A stretch of 64,000 bases of DNA from Methylobacterium sp. J-067 (GTDB taxonomy: Bacteria; Pseudomonadota; Alphaproteobacteria; Rhizobiales; Beijerinckiaceae), in contig NZ_JAKSXZ010000054.1 in the NCBI RefSeq assembly GCF_022829465.1, positions 1 through 64,000 on the forward strand, read 5' to 3'. Position 1 is the first letter of the stretch. Each line of letters opens with the position of its first letter. The notes beneath the pieces were generated by a model. It worked only from the letters and a program-made list of their open reading frames with translations, did no database searches and was not told the origin of the DNA. Positions 8,999 to 19,773 of this stretch are shown piece after piece. Made by a program: the position numbers and the translations under genes.

Positions 8999-10469
8999 CC
9001 TCGAACGAGGTCCAGAGGCCGGTGTCGAATCGCTCCAGCACGGTGGCGCTGATGAGCCACCGGCCGGGATTGTCCGCGAGGAACGCGATCCGCGCCGTGC
9101 GGCCTTCGAGCAGCTGGAACGTGTCGAGCCAGTAGGGCTCCCAGCCGTCGTCCAGCGGGTGGAGCAGCCGGAAGCAGTGGCCGTGCAGGTGCAGGGCTTG
9201 CGGGAAGGCGGTGTCGTTGCGCAGCGCCAGCACCACGACCTGCCCGCGCTTCACCGTGAAGATCGGTGCCTGCCCGATGGCGCCGCTGATGCCGTTGATC
9301 GCCCAGACCTTCTTCGGATCGCCGGTATAGACCGGCTCCAGCGCGGGCTTGTCCTTCGCGTCGCCGGTCTCCTTCGGGACGAAGGCGCCGCCTGTGATGA
9401 CCACGTCCCGCCGCATCGCGTTCTGCAGTTTCACCTCCGCGGGAAGCTTCTTGTTCTCGCCGATAGGGCCGATGGGCGGGCGCTTCTGGGAGAGCTTGTC
9501 GCCCTTGGTCGTCACGCTCGCCAGCGTCAGGCCGGAGCCGATCAGGGCGATGACGCTCGCCTTCGCGCCTTCCTCGTCGGGAAGGTCGACCATCAGGTCG
9601 TAGCGGGTGCCCGGCGGGAAGGGCAGGGTGGCGCGCAGGGGTTCGAACGTGTCCGTGGGCTGGCCGTCGACGGCGGCCACGTAGACCTTCACGCCCTCGA
9701 ATCGCAGCCGCGTGCCCCGTGCGTTGCAGCCGTTGGCGATTCGCAGGCGGATCCGGCTGCCGGGGCGCGCCTCGATGGCCTGCGGCACCGGGCCGCCATT
9801 CACCGTCACCAGATTGCCGAGCCGCCCGCTCGCGGCCGCGAAGCTGGTCTGCCCGAACGGCATCAGGGTGCCATCGCCTTCGAGCCGCCAATCCTGCAGC
9901 ACCAGCCCGAGATCGGCATCGACGAGGGGCGGGGTCGTCTCCTCCACCACGAGCATCCCGGCGAGCCCCCGGCCGGCGGGTTCGCTCGATCCGCCGACCA
10001 CGAGCGGCCGGATCAGGAAGGTGCCCGCATCGGGGGGCGTGAACTCGTAGAGGAAGTCGCCGCCCGGCGGCACGGGCGCCTGCGTCACCCCGCCGACGCC
10101 ATCCATGGCGTTGACGTTGCGCACTCCGTGCCAGTGCAACGACAGCGGCTTGTCGGTGGTGTTCTTCAGCCGGAGCCGCACCGGCTGGCCGAGCTTCACC
10201 CGGACGATCGGCGGCGTGACCTTCCCGTCGAAGCACCAGATCGCCGTCTCCTGCGCCGGCTCCGGCTTGAACCGGACCTTGCCCGGCCCCGCCAGCAATC
10301 CCTTCGGCTCCGGCGCGGCCGTCGGGGTCTGCGCCCGCGCCGGGCCGGCGAGGCCGAGCACCGCGAGGCCGCCGACCATCACCCGCCGCGAGGGCGCGAC
10401 GGCGAGGCGAGACGACCGGGAATCGGGCCCCGGAATCAGGACGGGATGCGGCGTGGACTCGTCGGCCAT
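8991..10469 (-). CDS. Multicopper-oxidase-fold periplasmic protein with degenerate copper sites
   Basis: A 492-residue three-cupredoxin protein. An RR motif (SRRVMVGGLAVLG) followed by a hydrophobic segment and PARAQ suggests Tat export. Family landmarks align, but ligands are missing. The first HWHG motif is present. The second motif (usually WYHSH) reads GTFLIRPL. The third is FPQALHLHGH, where the usual HP before HLHGH is QA. The last (usually HCHxxxH) reads LISATVLERF. So the type 1 Cys and His and about half of the trinuclear cluster ligands are lost, leaving only the HxH pairs of motifs 1 and 3. It may be a structural or chaperone-like cupredoxin, as FtsP/SufI is, rather than an oxidase. 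GAGG lies just before ATG 10469. Confidence 0.85.
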   Translation of the reverse strand: MADESTPHPVLIPGPDSRSSRLAVAPSRRVMVGGLAVLGLAGPARAQTPTAAPEPKGLLAGPGKVRFKPEPAQETAIWCFDGKVTPPIVRVKLGQPVRLRLKNTTDKPLSLHWHGVRNVNAMDGVGGVTQAPVPPGGDFLYEFTPPDAGTFLIRPLVVGGSSEPAGRGLAGMLVVEETTPPLVDADLGLVLQDWRLEGDGTLMPFGQTSFAAASGRLGNLVTVNGGPVPQAIEARPGSRIRLRIANGCNARGTRLRFEGVKVYVAAVDGQPTDTFEPLRATLPFPPGTRYDLMVDLPDEEGAKASVIALIGSGLTLASVTTKGDKLSQKRPPIGPIGENKKLPAEVKLQNAMRRDVVITGGAFVPKETGDAKDKPALEPVYTGDPKKVWAINGISGAIGQAPIFTVKRGQVVVLALRNDTAFPQALHLHGHCFRLLHPLDDGWEPYWLDTFQLLEGRTARIAFLADNPGRWLISATVLERFDTGLWTSFEVT

Positions 10470-10626
10470 GGATCCTCAAGGGCGGCGGGACAGCGCCGCT
10501 CCATAACCGCGCGAGAGCGATGGCGCCACCGGAGGCAACAGGCCGAACTTTTTTGCTGCGGCCGCCGTCGCGCGTGCTATAGGGCGCGCTTCCGGCGGCC
10601 GGCGACGGGCCGGGTTGTCGGCGCGC

Positions 10627-10711
10627 GCGGGCGTGGCGGAACTGGTAGACGCGCTGGATTTAGGTTCCAGTGTCGCAAGACGTGGGGGTTCGAGCCCCTC
10701 CGCCCGCACCA
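10627..10711 (+). tRNA. tRNA-Leu(TAG)
   Basis: An 85-base class II tRNA with encoded CCA. Acceptor GCGGGCG pairs with CGCCCGC. The anticodon arm CTGGA/TCCAG encloses TTTAGGT with anticodon TAG at 10661-10663. There is a variable arm (GTCGCAAGAC) and a T-arm with GGTTCGAGCCCC. It lies just upstream of tig, an arrangement common in alphaproteobacteria. Confidence 0.97.
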
Positions 10712-10832
10712 GGCCACCCCGCGACGGCAGGAATCTCCTGCGTCTGCCGACGCCCGCCTCCTTCCCTGCCGTTGAACCCCGGCCCGGATTCGATGGGGCG
10801 GGGCGGCACACGATTCTGGAAGAGCGACGACG

Positions 10833-12227
10833 ATGCAGGTCACCGAGATCAACACCCAGGGCCTCAAGCGGGAATATCAGGTCCTGCTGGCCGCCCAGGA
10901 ACTCGAGGAGCGCCTGACCAGCGAACTCGCCGGCATGAAGGACAAGGTGCAGCTGAAGGGCTTCCGCCCCGGCAAGGTGCCGGTCGCCCACCTGCGTAAG
11001 GTCTACGGCCGCTCGGTGATGGCCGACGTCGTGCAGAACGCCGTGAATGAGGCGAATCGCAAGATCGTCAGCGACAACAACCTGAAGCTCGCCCTCGAGC
11101 CGCAGATCGAGTTCCCCTCCGACCAGCAGGAGGTCGAGAAGGCCCTCGACGCCAAGGCCGACCTCGCCTTTAAGGTGGCGCTCGAAGTGATGCCGAGCTT
11201 CGAGCTCGCCGACCTTTCGGACGTCAGCCTCACCAAGCTCGTCGCCACCCCCTCGGACGAGGAAGTGACCGAAGCCCTCGACCGCATGGCCGGTCAGAGC
11301 CGCCCGTTCGCCGACCGTGAAGAGGGCGCCGCCGCCGAGAAGGGCGACCGCGTCACCATCGACTTCGTCGGCCGCATGGACGGCGAGGAGTTCCAGGGTG
11401 GCAAGGGCGAGGGCATCGACCTTGAACTCGGCTCGAACACCTTCATCCCCGGCTTCGAAGACCAGCTGGTCGGCGCCAAGGTCGGCGAGCAGCGCCTCGT
11501 GAAGGTCACCTTCCCGGAGGGCTACGGCGCCGAGCAGCTGGCCGGCAAGGATGCCGAGTTCGACGTGACCGTCACCAAGATCCAGCAGCCCGGCGAGGCG
11601 AAGATCGATGACGAGTTCGCCAAGACCATGGGCATGGACACCCTGGCCGACCTGAAGGACGCCATCTCCAAGGCCATCGGCAGCGATTACGAGGCCGCCT
11701 CGCGCCGCCGCCTGAAGAAGGAACTGCTCGACGCGCTGGACGGCAAGTATGCCTTCGAGCTTCCCCCGTCCCTCGTGGCGCAGGAATTCGCGGCGGTGTG
11801 GGCGCAGGTCGAGCAAGACCTGAAGACCCGCGGCAAGACCTTCGAGGACGAGGGCACCGACGAGGAAAAGGCCAAGGCCGAGTATCGCAAGATCGCCGAG
11901 CGTCGCGTGCGTCTCGGCCTCGTGCTTGCGCAGGTCGGCGAGAGCGCCGATATCAAGGTCTCCGACGAGGAGGTCAATCAGGCCCTCATCGCCCGGGTGC
12001 GGCAGTTCCCGGGCCAAGAGCAGCAGGTCTGGGACTTCTACCGTAAGAATGCGCAGGCGCTCGCGGAGCTGCGGGCCCCCCTGTTCGAGGAAAAGGTGGT
12101 TGACCACGTCCTCGGTCAGGTCAAAGTCACGGAAGAGCCCGTCGCGAAGGACGCCCTGTTCGCCGACGACGAGGAAGACGACACGACCGGTGATAAGCCG
12201 GCTGAAAAGGCCGATTCGGCCGACTGA
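10833..12227 (+). CDS. tig: Trigger factor (ribosome-associated chaperone and prolyl isomerase)
   Basis: A 464-residue trigger factor. The ribosome-binding signature GFRPGKVP is at residues 43-50. The FKBP-type isomerase domain spans about 160-245 ([39 protein letters not shown]), followed by the helical substrate-cradling C-terminus. The acidic tail ([21 protein letters not shown]) is normal for the group. It shields nascent chains at the ribosome exit. It is the first protein gene of the tig-clpP-clpX-lon quality-control cluster, with 126 bases before clpP. Confidence 0.97.
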   Translation: MQVTEINTQGLKREYQVLLAAQELEERLTSELAGMKDKVQLKGFRPGKVPVAHLRKVYGRSVMADVVQNAVNEANRKIVSDNNLKLALEPQIEFPSDQQEVEKALDAKADLAFKVALEVMPSFELADLSDVSLTKLVATPSDEEVTEALDRMAGQSRPFADREEGAAAEKGDRVTIDFVGRMDGEEFQGGKGEGIDLELGSNTFIPGFEDQLVGAKVGEQRLVKVTFPEGYGAEQLAGKDAEFDVTVTKIQQPGEAKIDDEFAKTMGMDTLADLKDAISKAIGSDYEAASRRRLKKELLDALDGKYAFELPPSLVAQEFAAVWAQVEQDLKTRGKTFEDEGTDEEKAKAEYRKIAERRVRLGLVLAQVGESADIKVSDEEVNQALIARVRQFPGQEQQVWDFYRKNAQALAELRAPLFEEKVVDHVLGQVKVTEEPVAKDALFADDEEDDTTGDKPAEKADSAD

Positions 12228-12353
12228 GCCCGCGCCTACCTTGGGCAGCGGGCAACCATTTTAGGCGATGGTTAAGCATCGCCGTTGTTCGCTGGCATGC
12301 CCGGTGGCCCGTGATTCGACGGGCCCCGGGCCTCACCCCCGGGGCAGGATGAG

Positions 12354-12980
12354 ATGAGAGATCCGATCGACGTCTACAACAATGCCCTCGTGCCGATGGT
12401 GGTCGAGCAATCGAGCCGCGGCGAGCGCGCCTTCGACATCTACTCCCGCCTGCTGCGTGAGCGGATCATCTTCCTGACTGGCCCGGTCGAGGATTACGGC
12501 GCGTCGCTCATCGTCGCGCAGCTCCTGTTCCTCGAGGCCGAGAACCCGAAGAAGGAAATTTCCTTCTACATCAACTCGCCCGGCGGCGTGGTGACCTCGG
12601 GCCTCTCGATCTACGACACGATGCAGTTCATCCGCTGCCCGGTGACGACGCTCTGCGTCGGTCAGGCCGCCTCGATGGGCTCGCTCCTGCTGACGGCTGG
12701 TGAGCCCGGCCACCGGTTCGCCCTGCCGAACGCCCGGATCATGGTCCACCAGCCCTCCGGCGGCTTCCAGGGTCAGGCGACCGACATCCTGATCCACGCC
12801 CGCGAGATCGAGGCCCTGAAGCGGCGCCTCAACGAGATCTACGTGAAGCACACCGGTCGTGAGTACGAGGCGATCCATACGGCGCTGGAGCGCGACAACT
12901 TCATGACCGCCGACGCGGCCAAGGAGTTCGGCCTCATCGATGAGGTCATTCAGAAGCGGCCCGAGCCGGCCGCCGCCTGA
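12354..12980 (+). CDS. clpP: ATP-dependent Clp protease proteolytic subunit
   Basis: A 208-residue serine protease subunit. The catalytic triad is visible: Ser107 in GQAASMGS, His132 in [10 protein letters not shown] and Asp181 in ERDNF. It assembles as two heptameric rings and degrades unfolded or tagged proteins fed by ClpX (gene next door) and ClpA. That includes proteins tagged by the tmRNA encoded about 3.3 kb after clpX. The hairpin after the stop suggests that clpX can be transcribed separately. Confidence 0.97.
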   Translation: MRDPIDVYNNALVPMVVEQSSRGERAFDIYSRLLRERIIFLTGPVEDYGASLIVAQLLFLEAENPKKEISFYINSPGGVVTSGLSIYDTMQFIRCPVTTLCVGQAASMGSLLLTAGEPGHRFALPNARIMVHQPSGGFQGQATDILIHAREIEALKRRLNEIYVKHTGREYEAIHTALERDNFMTADAAKEFGLIDEVIQKRPEPAAA

Positions 12981-12993
12981 GCGGACACGACGC

Positions 12994-13030
12994 GCTGCCG
13001 CGGCCTTGATCCTGCCGCGGCAGCGTGTTT
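12994..13030 (+). terminator. Terminator-like hairpin after clpP
   Basis: GCTGCCGCGG (12994-13003) pairs perfectly with CCGCGGCAGC (13015-13024) over an 11-base loop, followed by GTGTTT. The T run is short, so it may attenuate rather than fully stop transcription into clpX. Confidence 0.65.
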
Positions 13031-13043
13031 GCATCGGGGGATA

Positions 13044-13057
13044 TGACCTTACGGTCA
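13044..13057. promoter_or_regulatory. Short palindrome TGACC-N4-GGTCA in the clpP-clpX gap
   Basis: TGACCTTACGGTCA is a perfect 5-bp inverted repeat with a 4-base spacer, about 100 bases before clpX. It has the size of a dimeric repressor site, but no regulator is identified and chance is possible. Confidence 0.3.
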
Positions 13058-13159
13058 AAGGCGCGCAGCACACTGTTTCTTTAAGCGAACCCCCTTACGT
13101 TTCACGAAATGGCCATGCGCCCCTTTGCCGGCAGCGCATGTGGGGAATCGGAGACCGAT

Positions 13160-14431
13160 ATGAGCAAGTCTGGCGGCAACGACTCCAAGAGCACGCTGTA
13201 TTGCTCGTTCTGCGGCAAGAGCCAGCACGAGGTCCGCAAGCTCATCGCCGGCCCGACGGTGTTCATCTGCGACGAATGCGTCGAGCTGTGCATGGACATC
13301 ATCCGCGAGGAGTCGAAGTCCTCCCTGGTGAAGAGCCGGGACGGCGTGCCCACGCCGAAGGAGATCCGCCGCGTCCTCGATGACTACGTCATCGGTCAGG
13401 ACTTCGCGAAGAAGGTTCTCTCCGTCGCGGTGCACAACCACTACAAGCGGCTCGCCCACGCGACGAAGCACAACGACGTCGAGCTGGCGAAGTCCAACAT
13501 CATGCTGATCGGGCCGACGGGCTCGGGCAAGACGCTGCTCGCGCAGACCCTGGCCCGCATCCTCGACGTGCCGTTCACCATGGCCGACGCCACGACGCTG
13601 ACCGAGGCCGGTTACGTTGGTGAGGACGTCGAGAACATCATCCTCAAGCTGCTCCAGGCGTCCGACTACAATGTCGAGCGGGCCCAGCGCGGCATCGTCT
13701 ACATCGACGAGATCGACAAGATCTCCCGCAAGTCGGACAACCCCTCGATCACCCGCGACGTGTCGGGCGAGGGCGTGCAGCAGGCACTCCTGAAGATCAT
13801 GGAAGGCACTGTCGCCTCCGTGCCTCCGCAGGGCGGCCGCAAGCACCCGCAGCAGGAGTTCCTGCAGGTCGACACCACCAACATCCTCTTCATCTGCGGC
13901 GGCGCCTTCGCCGGGCTGGAGCGGATCATCTCGCAGCGTGGCAAGGGCACCTCGATCGGCTTCGGCGCCGCCGTGCAGGCCCCTGACGACCGCCGCACCG
14001 GCGAGATCTTCCGCTCGGTGGAGCCGGAGGACCTGCTGAAGTTCGGCCTCATCCCCGAGTTCGTCGGCCGTCTCCCGGTCCTGGCGACCCTGGAGGACCT
14101 CGACGAGGCCGCCCTGAAGAAGATCCTTCAGGAGCCGAAGAACGCCCTGGTGAAGCAGTACCAGCGCCTGTTCGAGATGGAGAACGTCGACCTGACGTTC
14201 CAGGACGAGGCCCTGTCCCTCGTCGCCCGCAAGGCGATCGAGCGGAAGACCGGCGCCCGCGGCCTGCGTTCGATCCTGGAGACGATCCTCCTCGACACGA
14301 TGTACGACCTGCCGGGCCTCGAGTCCGTCGAGCAGGTCGTGATCGGCCCGGAGGTGGTCGAGGGCAAGTCGCGCCCGCTCTACATCCATGCCGAGCGCGG
14401 CAAGGAAGCGCCTGCCAGCGTCAGTGCGTAA
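13160..14431 (+). CDS. clpX: ATP-dependent Clp protease ATP-binding subunit ClpX
   Basis: A 423-residue AAA+ unfoldase. The N-terminal C4 zinc domain (YCSFCGKS and ICDECVELC) is followed by Walker A GPTGSGKT, Walker [11 protein letters not shown] and the sensor/arginine-finger region ([16 protein letters not shown]). It forms hexamers that thread substrates into ClpP. ATG 13160 was chosen because it gives the family N-terminus [10 protein letters not shown] and has GGAG upstream; the longer frame from 13109 adds non-conserved residues. Adjacent clpP and lon complete the cluster. Confidence 0.97.
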   Translation: MSKSGGNDSKSTLYCSFCGKSQHEVRKLIAGPTVFICDECVELCMDIIREESKSSLVKSRDGVPTPKEIRRVLDDYVIGQDFAKKVLSVAVHNHYKRLAHATKHNDVELAKSNIMLIGPTGSGKTLLAQTLARILDVPFTMADATTLTEAGYVGEDVENIILKLLQASDYNVERAQRGIVYIDEIDKISRKSDNPSITRDVSGEGVQQALLKIMEGTVASVPPQGGRKHPQQEFLQVDTTNILFICGGAFAGLERIISQRGKGTSIGFGAAVQAPDDRRTGEIFRSVEPEDLLKFGLIPEFVGRLPVLATLEDLDEAALKKILQEPKNALVKQYQRLFEMENVDLTFQDEALSLVARKAIERKTGARGLRSILETILLDTMYDLPGLESVEQVVIGPEVVEGKSRPLYIHAERGKEAPASVSA

Positions 14432-14440
14432 GGACGATGA

Positions 14441-14466
14441 CAGCCCGGCGTTGTCGTGCCGGGCTG
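14441..14466 (+). terminator. Hairpin after clpX
   Basis: CAGCCCGGC (14441-14449) and GCCGGGCTG (14458-14466) form a perfect 9-bp stem with an 8-base loop, ten bases past the clpX stop. There is no T tract after it, so strict intrinsic termination is uncertain. Confidence 0.6.
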
Positions 14467-14481
14467 CGCTGTCCCGTTCTC

Positions 14482-14508
14482 CTTGAAAGGCGTCCGGGGC
14501 GTCATCAT
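14482..14508 (+). promoter_or_regulatory. Possible heat-shock (sigma-32) promoter for lon
   Basis: CTTGAA at 14482-14487, followed at about the right distance by CATCATCT, resembles the alphaproteobacterial RpoH promoter (CTTG, 17-18 bases, CYTATNT). The -10 match is only partial. lon is heat-shock induced in many bacteria, which makes this plausible. Confidence 0.35.
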
Positions 14509-14671
14509 CTCAGGCTCAGCGTAGTGGCCGTACGCTCCTTAGAGGTACGGTACCGCGCCACCAGCCGCTCAATCTCCCCAATAGACCCTCGCGGCCCGGT
14601 CGGCCGTGGCAGCGTGCTTGCTCCGTCTGCGGAGGGGCGTTCTGTCCGGCATTCCTGATGAGGTTTCCGAT

Positions 14672-17101
<2,430 letters not shown>

Positions 17102-17110
17102 GACCGAAAG

Positions 17111-17139
17111 AGCCCGGAGCCCCCCGCTCCGGGCTTTTT
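17111..17139 (+). terminator. Intrinsic terminator of lon
   Basis: AGCCCGGAG and CTCCGGGCT form a perfect GC-rich stem directly followed by TTTTT, ten bases after the lon stop codon. Confidence 0.92.
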
Positions 17140-17207
17140 CATATGCCTGGCGTGGGAGCGGCTGCCCTTGCCTAGACGCCCGGCAATGCCGTATCGACCA
17201 CCGCTGC

Positions 17208-17283
17208 GGGCGGTTAGCTCAGTTGGTAGAGCGTCTCCTTTACACGGAGAGGGTCGGCGGTTCGAGCCCGTCACCGCCCACCA
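17208..17283 (+). tRNA. tRNA-Val(TAC)
   Basis: A 76-base tRNA with encoded CCA. Acceptor GGGCGGT pairs with ACCGCCC. The D-arm is AGCTCAGTTGGTAGAGC. Anticodon stem TCTCC/GGAGA encloses TTTACAC, giving TAC at 17241-17243. The T-arm is CGGCGGTTCGAGCCCGTC. Confidence 0.97.
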
Positions 17284-17357
17284 TCCTTGTCAGCCAGCCT
17301 CGCTTCCCGCTGTCCTCGTATTCGCACACGCTGCAACATTCCGCCGAGGTTTGAGCC

Positions 17358-17636
17358 ATGGCATTCGCACGACGGTCGGCGTCGGAAACGAAAGCACGGG
17401 ATCTGGGCTTGGCCCTCGCGCGGCTTGCGGAGGGTGATGGTACGCCGTCCGCCATCGGCGTCGATCGCCTGAAGGCCGTCAATCCGCGCCTTACGCCGCA
17501 AGCCGTCGGGCTGATGATCCGCAAGGAGCGCGCGATCGTCGAGGAGACCCTGTCCGAGCGTGGCCTCATGCTCGCGGATTACAGCGATCAGGGCCCCGGA
17601 CGCGGGATGGAGTTCGCCATCGACGCCGCCTCGTAG
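17358..17636 (+). CDS. Hypothetical protein (92 aa), possibly DNA-binding
   Basis: A 92-residue protein beginning MAFARRSASETKARDLGLAL, with GAGG nine bases before the ATG. It contains a helix-turn-helix-sized region (GVDRLKAVNPRLTPQAVGLM) and a C-terminal segment ending in GRGMEFAIDAAS. No known family was recognised; its composition is like the core genome. It lies between tRNA-Val and the tmRNA gene. Function is unknown. Confidence 0.6.
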   Translation: MAFARRSASETKARDLGLALARLAEGDGTPSAIGVDRLKAVNPRLTPQAVGLMIRKERAIVEETLSERGLMLADYSDQGPGRGMEFAIDAAS

Positions 17637-17689
17637 CGGTGCGGATTGCACTCAAATCCTTGCAGGGGGAATGGACCGGCCGCCTCGAA

Positions 17690-18098
17690 GGGCTTATATT
17701 GACCGTGAGGTTGACGACCGATTCGTAATAACGTTTCAGGACCCGGGGGCGGTACCCGGCGCCTCCACCATAAGCATCCTGTCCCGGACCATGTGCGGGG
17801 CAGAGCGAGCGCCCGACGATGTGGGCCGCGCGCTGACAGGGTGCTTCTGCTGGGGGCGAAACAGGATCGACTGGACGGTAAAGGGATCGCGAGTTCTACC
17901 CTGTTTCGGCAGGATAAGATGCGACTTTCGGTAAGGACTCGACCGGTCTGGCGCAGGCAACCCCTGTTCCGGGCACCTGACCAAAACTCTAAATGCCAAC
18001 GATAACGTTGTCATGGATGCCCGCCTCGCGGCGTAAGCATCTTGCGGCAGGGCAGCCGTAGAAACAGAACCCAGGGCTTCGGCCCTGGGGCCCACCTT
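17690..18098 (+). ncRNA. ssrA: Circularly permuted (two-piece) transfer-messenger RNA
   Basis: The acceptor piece comes first and ends in CGCCTCCACCA at 17770. Its T-arm CCGGG/CCCGG has an unusual loop, GGCGGTA. After an about 80-base intervening segment the coding piece starts at 17852 with GGGGGCGAAACAGGATCGAC. The two ends pair over seven bases (GGGGGCG with CGCCTCC) and include the G3-U70 wobble, the alanine identity element. The tag frame (17995-18036) encodes ANDNVVMDARLAA and a TAA stop, like rhizobial tags that start ANDN and end in LAA. A hairpin CCCAGGGC-TTCG-GCCCTGGG near 18079-18098 closes the gene. The exact 5' end of the acceptor piece (about 17690) is estimated. The RNA rescues stalled ribosomes and tags proteins for ClpXP. 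Confidence 0.88.
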
Positions 18099-18104
18099 TC
18101 TCGC

Positions 18105-18527
18105 TTATTCCACTTCGACGCCCGGATCGAAGCGCAGCGTGCCGACACGTCGGGTCGTCTGCCCGGTGTCGCTCGGGTGATTGACGCCATCCACCACCGG
18201 AACCTCGGCGAAATCGAACGGGCTGACGCCATCGAGGCAGGCGACGTTCACGCCGTACAGGTGTGGGTTGGATCGGCGCTGGTGGTGCGTGTAGATCCCG
18301 CAGCGTGAGCAGAAGAAGTGCTGCGCCGTTCCGGTGTTGAACCGGTAGCTGGTCAGCGCGTCCTCGCCCTGCGTGATGCGGATGCTTCCCATCGCCGCCG
18401 AGGCCACGACCGCTCCGCGCATCCGGCAATAGGAGCAGGTGCAGCGGCGGATGGTGCTGAAGCCCTCGGCGAGCGTCACCTCGAACTGCACCGCGCCGCA
18501 ATGGCATTGCCCGGTTCGGCTGGTCAT
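18105..18527 (-). CDS. GFA-family (CENP-V/GFA domain) zinc protein
   Basis: A 140-residue protein of the glutathione-dependent formaldehyde-activating enzyme family. The zinc cysteines are clear: GQCHCGAVQFEV near the N-terminus, RRCTCSYCRMRG, then FFCSRCGIYTHH. The name of the family comes from Gfa, which speeds formation of S-hydroxymethyl-glutathione; most members have no proven reaction. In a methylotroph-like genome a link to formaldehyde is attractive but only inference. The gene is convergent with the tmRNA gene and ends a few bases from its final hairpin. Confidence 0.88.
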   Translation of the reverse strand: MTSRTGQCHCGAVQFEVTLAEGFSTIRRCTCSYCRMRGAVVASAAMGSIRITQGEDALTSYRFNTGTAQHFFCSRCGIYTHHQRRSNPHLYGVNVACLDGVSPFDFAEVPVVDGVNHPSDTGQTTRRVGTLRFDPGVEVE

Positions 18528-18816
18528 GGCGTCTCCTGCGCAGAGGAATCCGTGAGGCGAGGGAAGGGGCTGAGCATCGCGGCCGTTTGCGCCAACGCCG
18601 AGCTACCACACCTCCGCCCCGAAGGCTCACGCTGGACACGCCGTCCTGGGATTGGCTGTCTTGATCCGTAGCGAGCGCCACGGCTTCGAGGTGCGCAACT
18701 AGTCCCGCTGAGAGGAGATCGAGGCGCGTTTTCCCGGCCTGCTGCCCGAGAACATCAACGCCCATGCGGCGGATGGTGGGTGCGGCCGGAAGAAGACCTG
18801 AGGATCGGCCGCGCGC

Positions 18817-19005
18817 CTAGGCGCGGATGTCCAGAAGCTGGCCCTGGCCGGGGGGGGCCGGGGGCGAGGCCGCATTGGCCGTCTGAGCCACCATGTCGGC
18901 AACGGATTTCTGCGCGTCAATCTGCTGCCGCGCCACCGCCGTCCCGACGGACTGCGAGAAGCTTCCGGCCTGCATCTGGACGATTTGGGCGGCGATGCTG
19001 TTCAT
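18817..19005 (-). CDS. Small YjfB-like putative motility protein
   Basis: A 62-residue protein starting MNSIAAQIVQMQAGSFSQSV. The short hydrophobic/Gln-rich helical pattern and a hydrophobic C-terminal tail ending GQLLDIRA are like YjfB-type putative motility proteins. An upstream GTG at 19020 would add LPLR-type residues; ATG 19005 was preferred. The ribosome binding site is weak. No flagellar genes are nearby, so the role is unproven. Confidence 0.5.
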   Translation of the reverse strand: MNSIAAQIVQMQAGSFSQSVGTAVARQQIDAQKSVADMVAQTANAASPPAPPGQGQLLDIRA

Positions 19006-19074
19006 GCGCAACGGTAACACGTCAGTCGTGAAGGCATCGTCACCGCCCTCACTCGCTTTGGAATGATCGCGCCG

Positions 19075-19170
19075 TTACCGGGACAGCTTGTTGGTGGCCC
19101 AGCGGAACGCCACGCCCGACATGTCCAACGCCGTCAGCACGGCAATGACGTACACCACGGTCATCAGCAT
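19075..19170 (-). CDS. Very small membrane peptide (31 aa)
   Basis: A 31-codon frame MLMTVVYVIAVLTALDMSGV... ending in TNKLSR. It has one hydrophobic segment of about 16 residues and a GAGGGA ribosome-binding-site-like sequence before ATG 19170. It fills an otherwise empty gap between two small genes on the same strand. No family is known; the evidence is only the start context and composition. Confidence 0.35.
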   Translation of the reverse strand: MLMTVVYVIAVLTALDMSGVAFRWATNKLSR

Positions 19171-19215
19171 CGCGTTTCCCTCATGCTCCTCGTACTCGTC
19201 GAGCGGGGGGACGTA

Positions 19216-19524
19216 TCACCGATTCACGGCTTTGTTGCGATGGCCAAACTCGCGTTCAGAAGGGTATGGGTCGGCGACGGGCGGGGGCGATCCACCGATG
19301 ATCCGGCCGAGTAGGCCCCCCGGCCGGTTGCCCTGGGCAGCCACGATGCGGCGTGCCTCCTCGACGCTCATGTTGCAGGGGCCCGGCATCCCCTCGAGGG
19401 CGCCCAGCGCCCGCTCGTATTCCGGGAGGTTGATGCAGCCCGGCACACCCCAGGCCCAGGCCGGGGAGGGCGCGGCCAGGACGGCGAGGAGGGCCGTCGC
19501 CGCCAAGCGCGTGGTGATCCGCAC
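19216..19524 (-). CDS. Secreted hypothetical protein (102 aa)
   Basis: The N-terminus MRITTRLAATALLAVLAAPS is a clear signal peptide with cleavage likely after PAWA. The mature part has two cysteines (GCINLPEYE, GPCNMSVEEARR) that could form one disulfide, then a Gly/Pro-rich tail with PPPVADPYPSE. It is probably periplasmic. No family was recognised. It is followed on the same strand by the membrane peptide and preceded by the DUF3606 gene with a 15-base gap, so it may be co-transcribed with that gene. Confidence 0.65.
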   Translation of the reverse strand: MRITTRLAATALLAVLAAPSPAWAWGVPGCINLPEYERALGALEGMPGPCNMSVEEARRIVAAQGNRPGGLLGRIIGGSPPPVADPYPSEREFGHRNKAVNR

Positions 19525-19539
19525 GATCAGGTCTCCCGT

Positions 19540-19731
19540 CTACACGATGCCGCTGGCCTCGTAAGGCCATGGCAGGCCGAGATGGGCGGCGACAGCGGAC
19601 GGATCGTTGCCGACCTCGCGGACGGCGGCGATGACCGCCTCGACGGGCACCTGAAAGCGCCGCGCCCAATAGGCGGCGGCGCTCGGATCCGAGACGTTCA
19701 CGTGCTTCGGCTCTTGGGACAGATCGGCCAT
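19540..19731 (-). CDS. DUF3606 domain protein
   Basis: A 63-residue protein. The core matches DUF3606: VNVSDPSAAAYWARRF, then PVEAVIAAVREVGNDPSAVAAHL, the usual YWxxxF...V...VG pattern. The ATG at 19731 has GGAGG five bases upstream; a start at 19752 is less likely. The function of this small domain is unknown. It lies between the secreted protein gene and the ABC substrate-binding protein gene on the same strand, 42 bases after the latter. Confidence 0.8.
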   Translation of the reverse strand: MADLSQEPKHVNVSDPSAAAYWARRFQVPVEAVIAAVREVGNDPSAVAAHLGLPWPYEASGIV

Positions 19732-19773
19732 GTCATCCTCCGGCTGGGGCAATCCGCCGGAGGGGATTTGGTT

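Noticed and set aside
17736..18095. 119-codon minus-strand frame over the tmRNA
   Set aside because: It is antisense to the permuted tmRNA, has no ribosome binding site and no protein-like pattern.
18640..18816. Gene fragment reading HGFEVRN, stop, EEIEARFPGLLPEN
   Set aside because: Two stops in about 45 codons and no recognisable family; possibly a relic, but too little to annotate.
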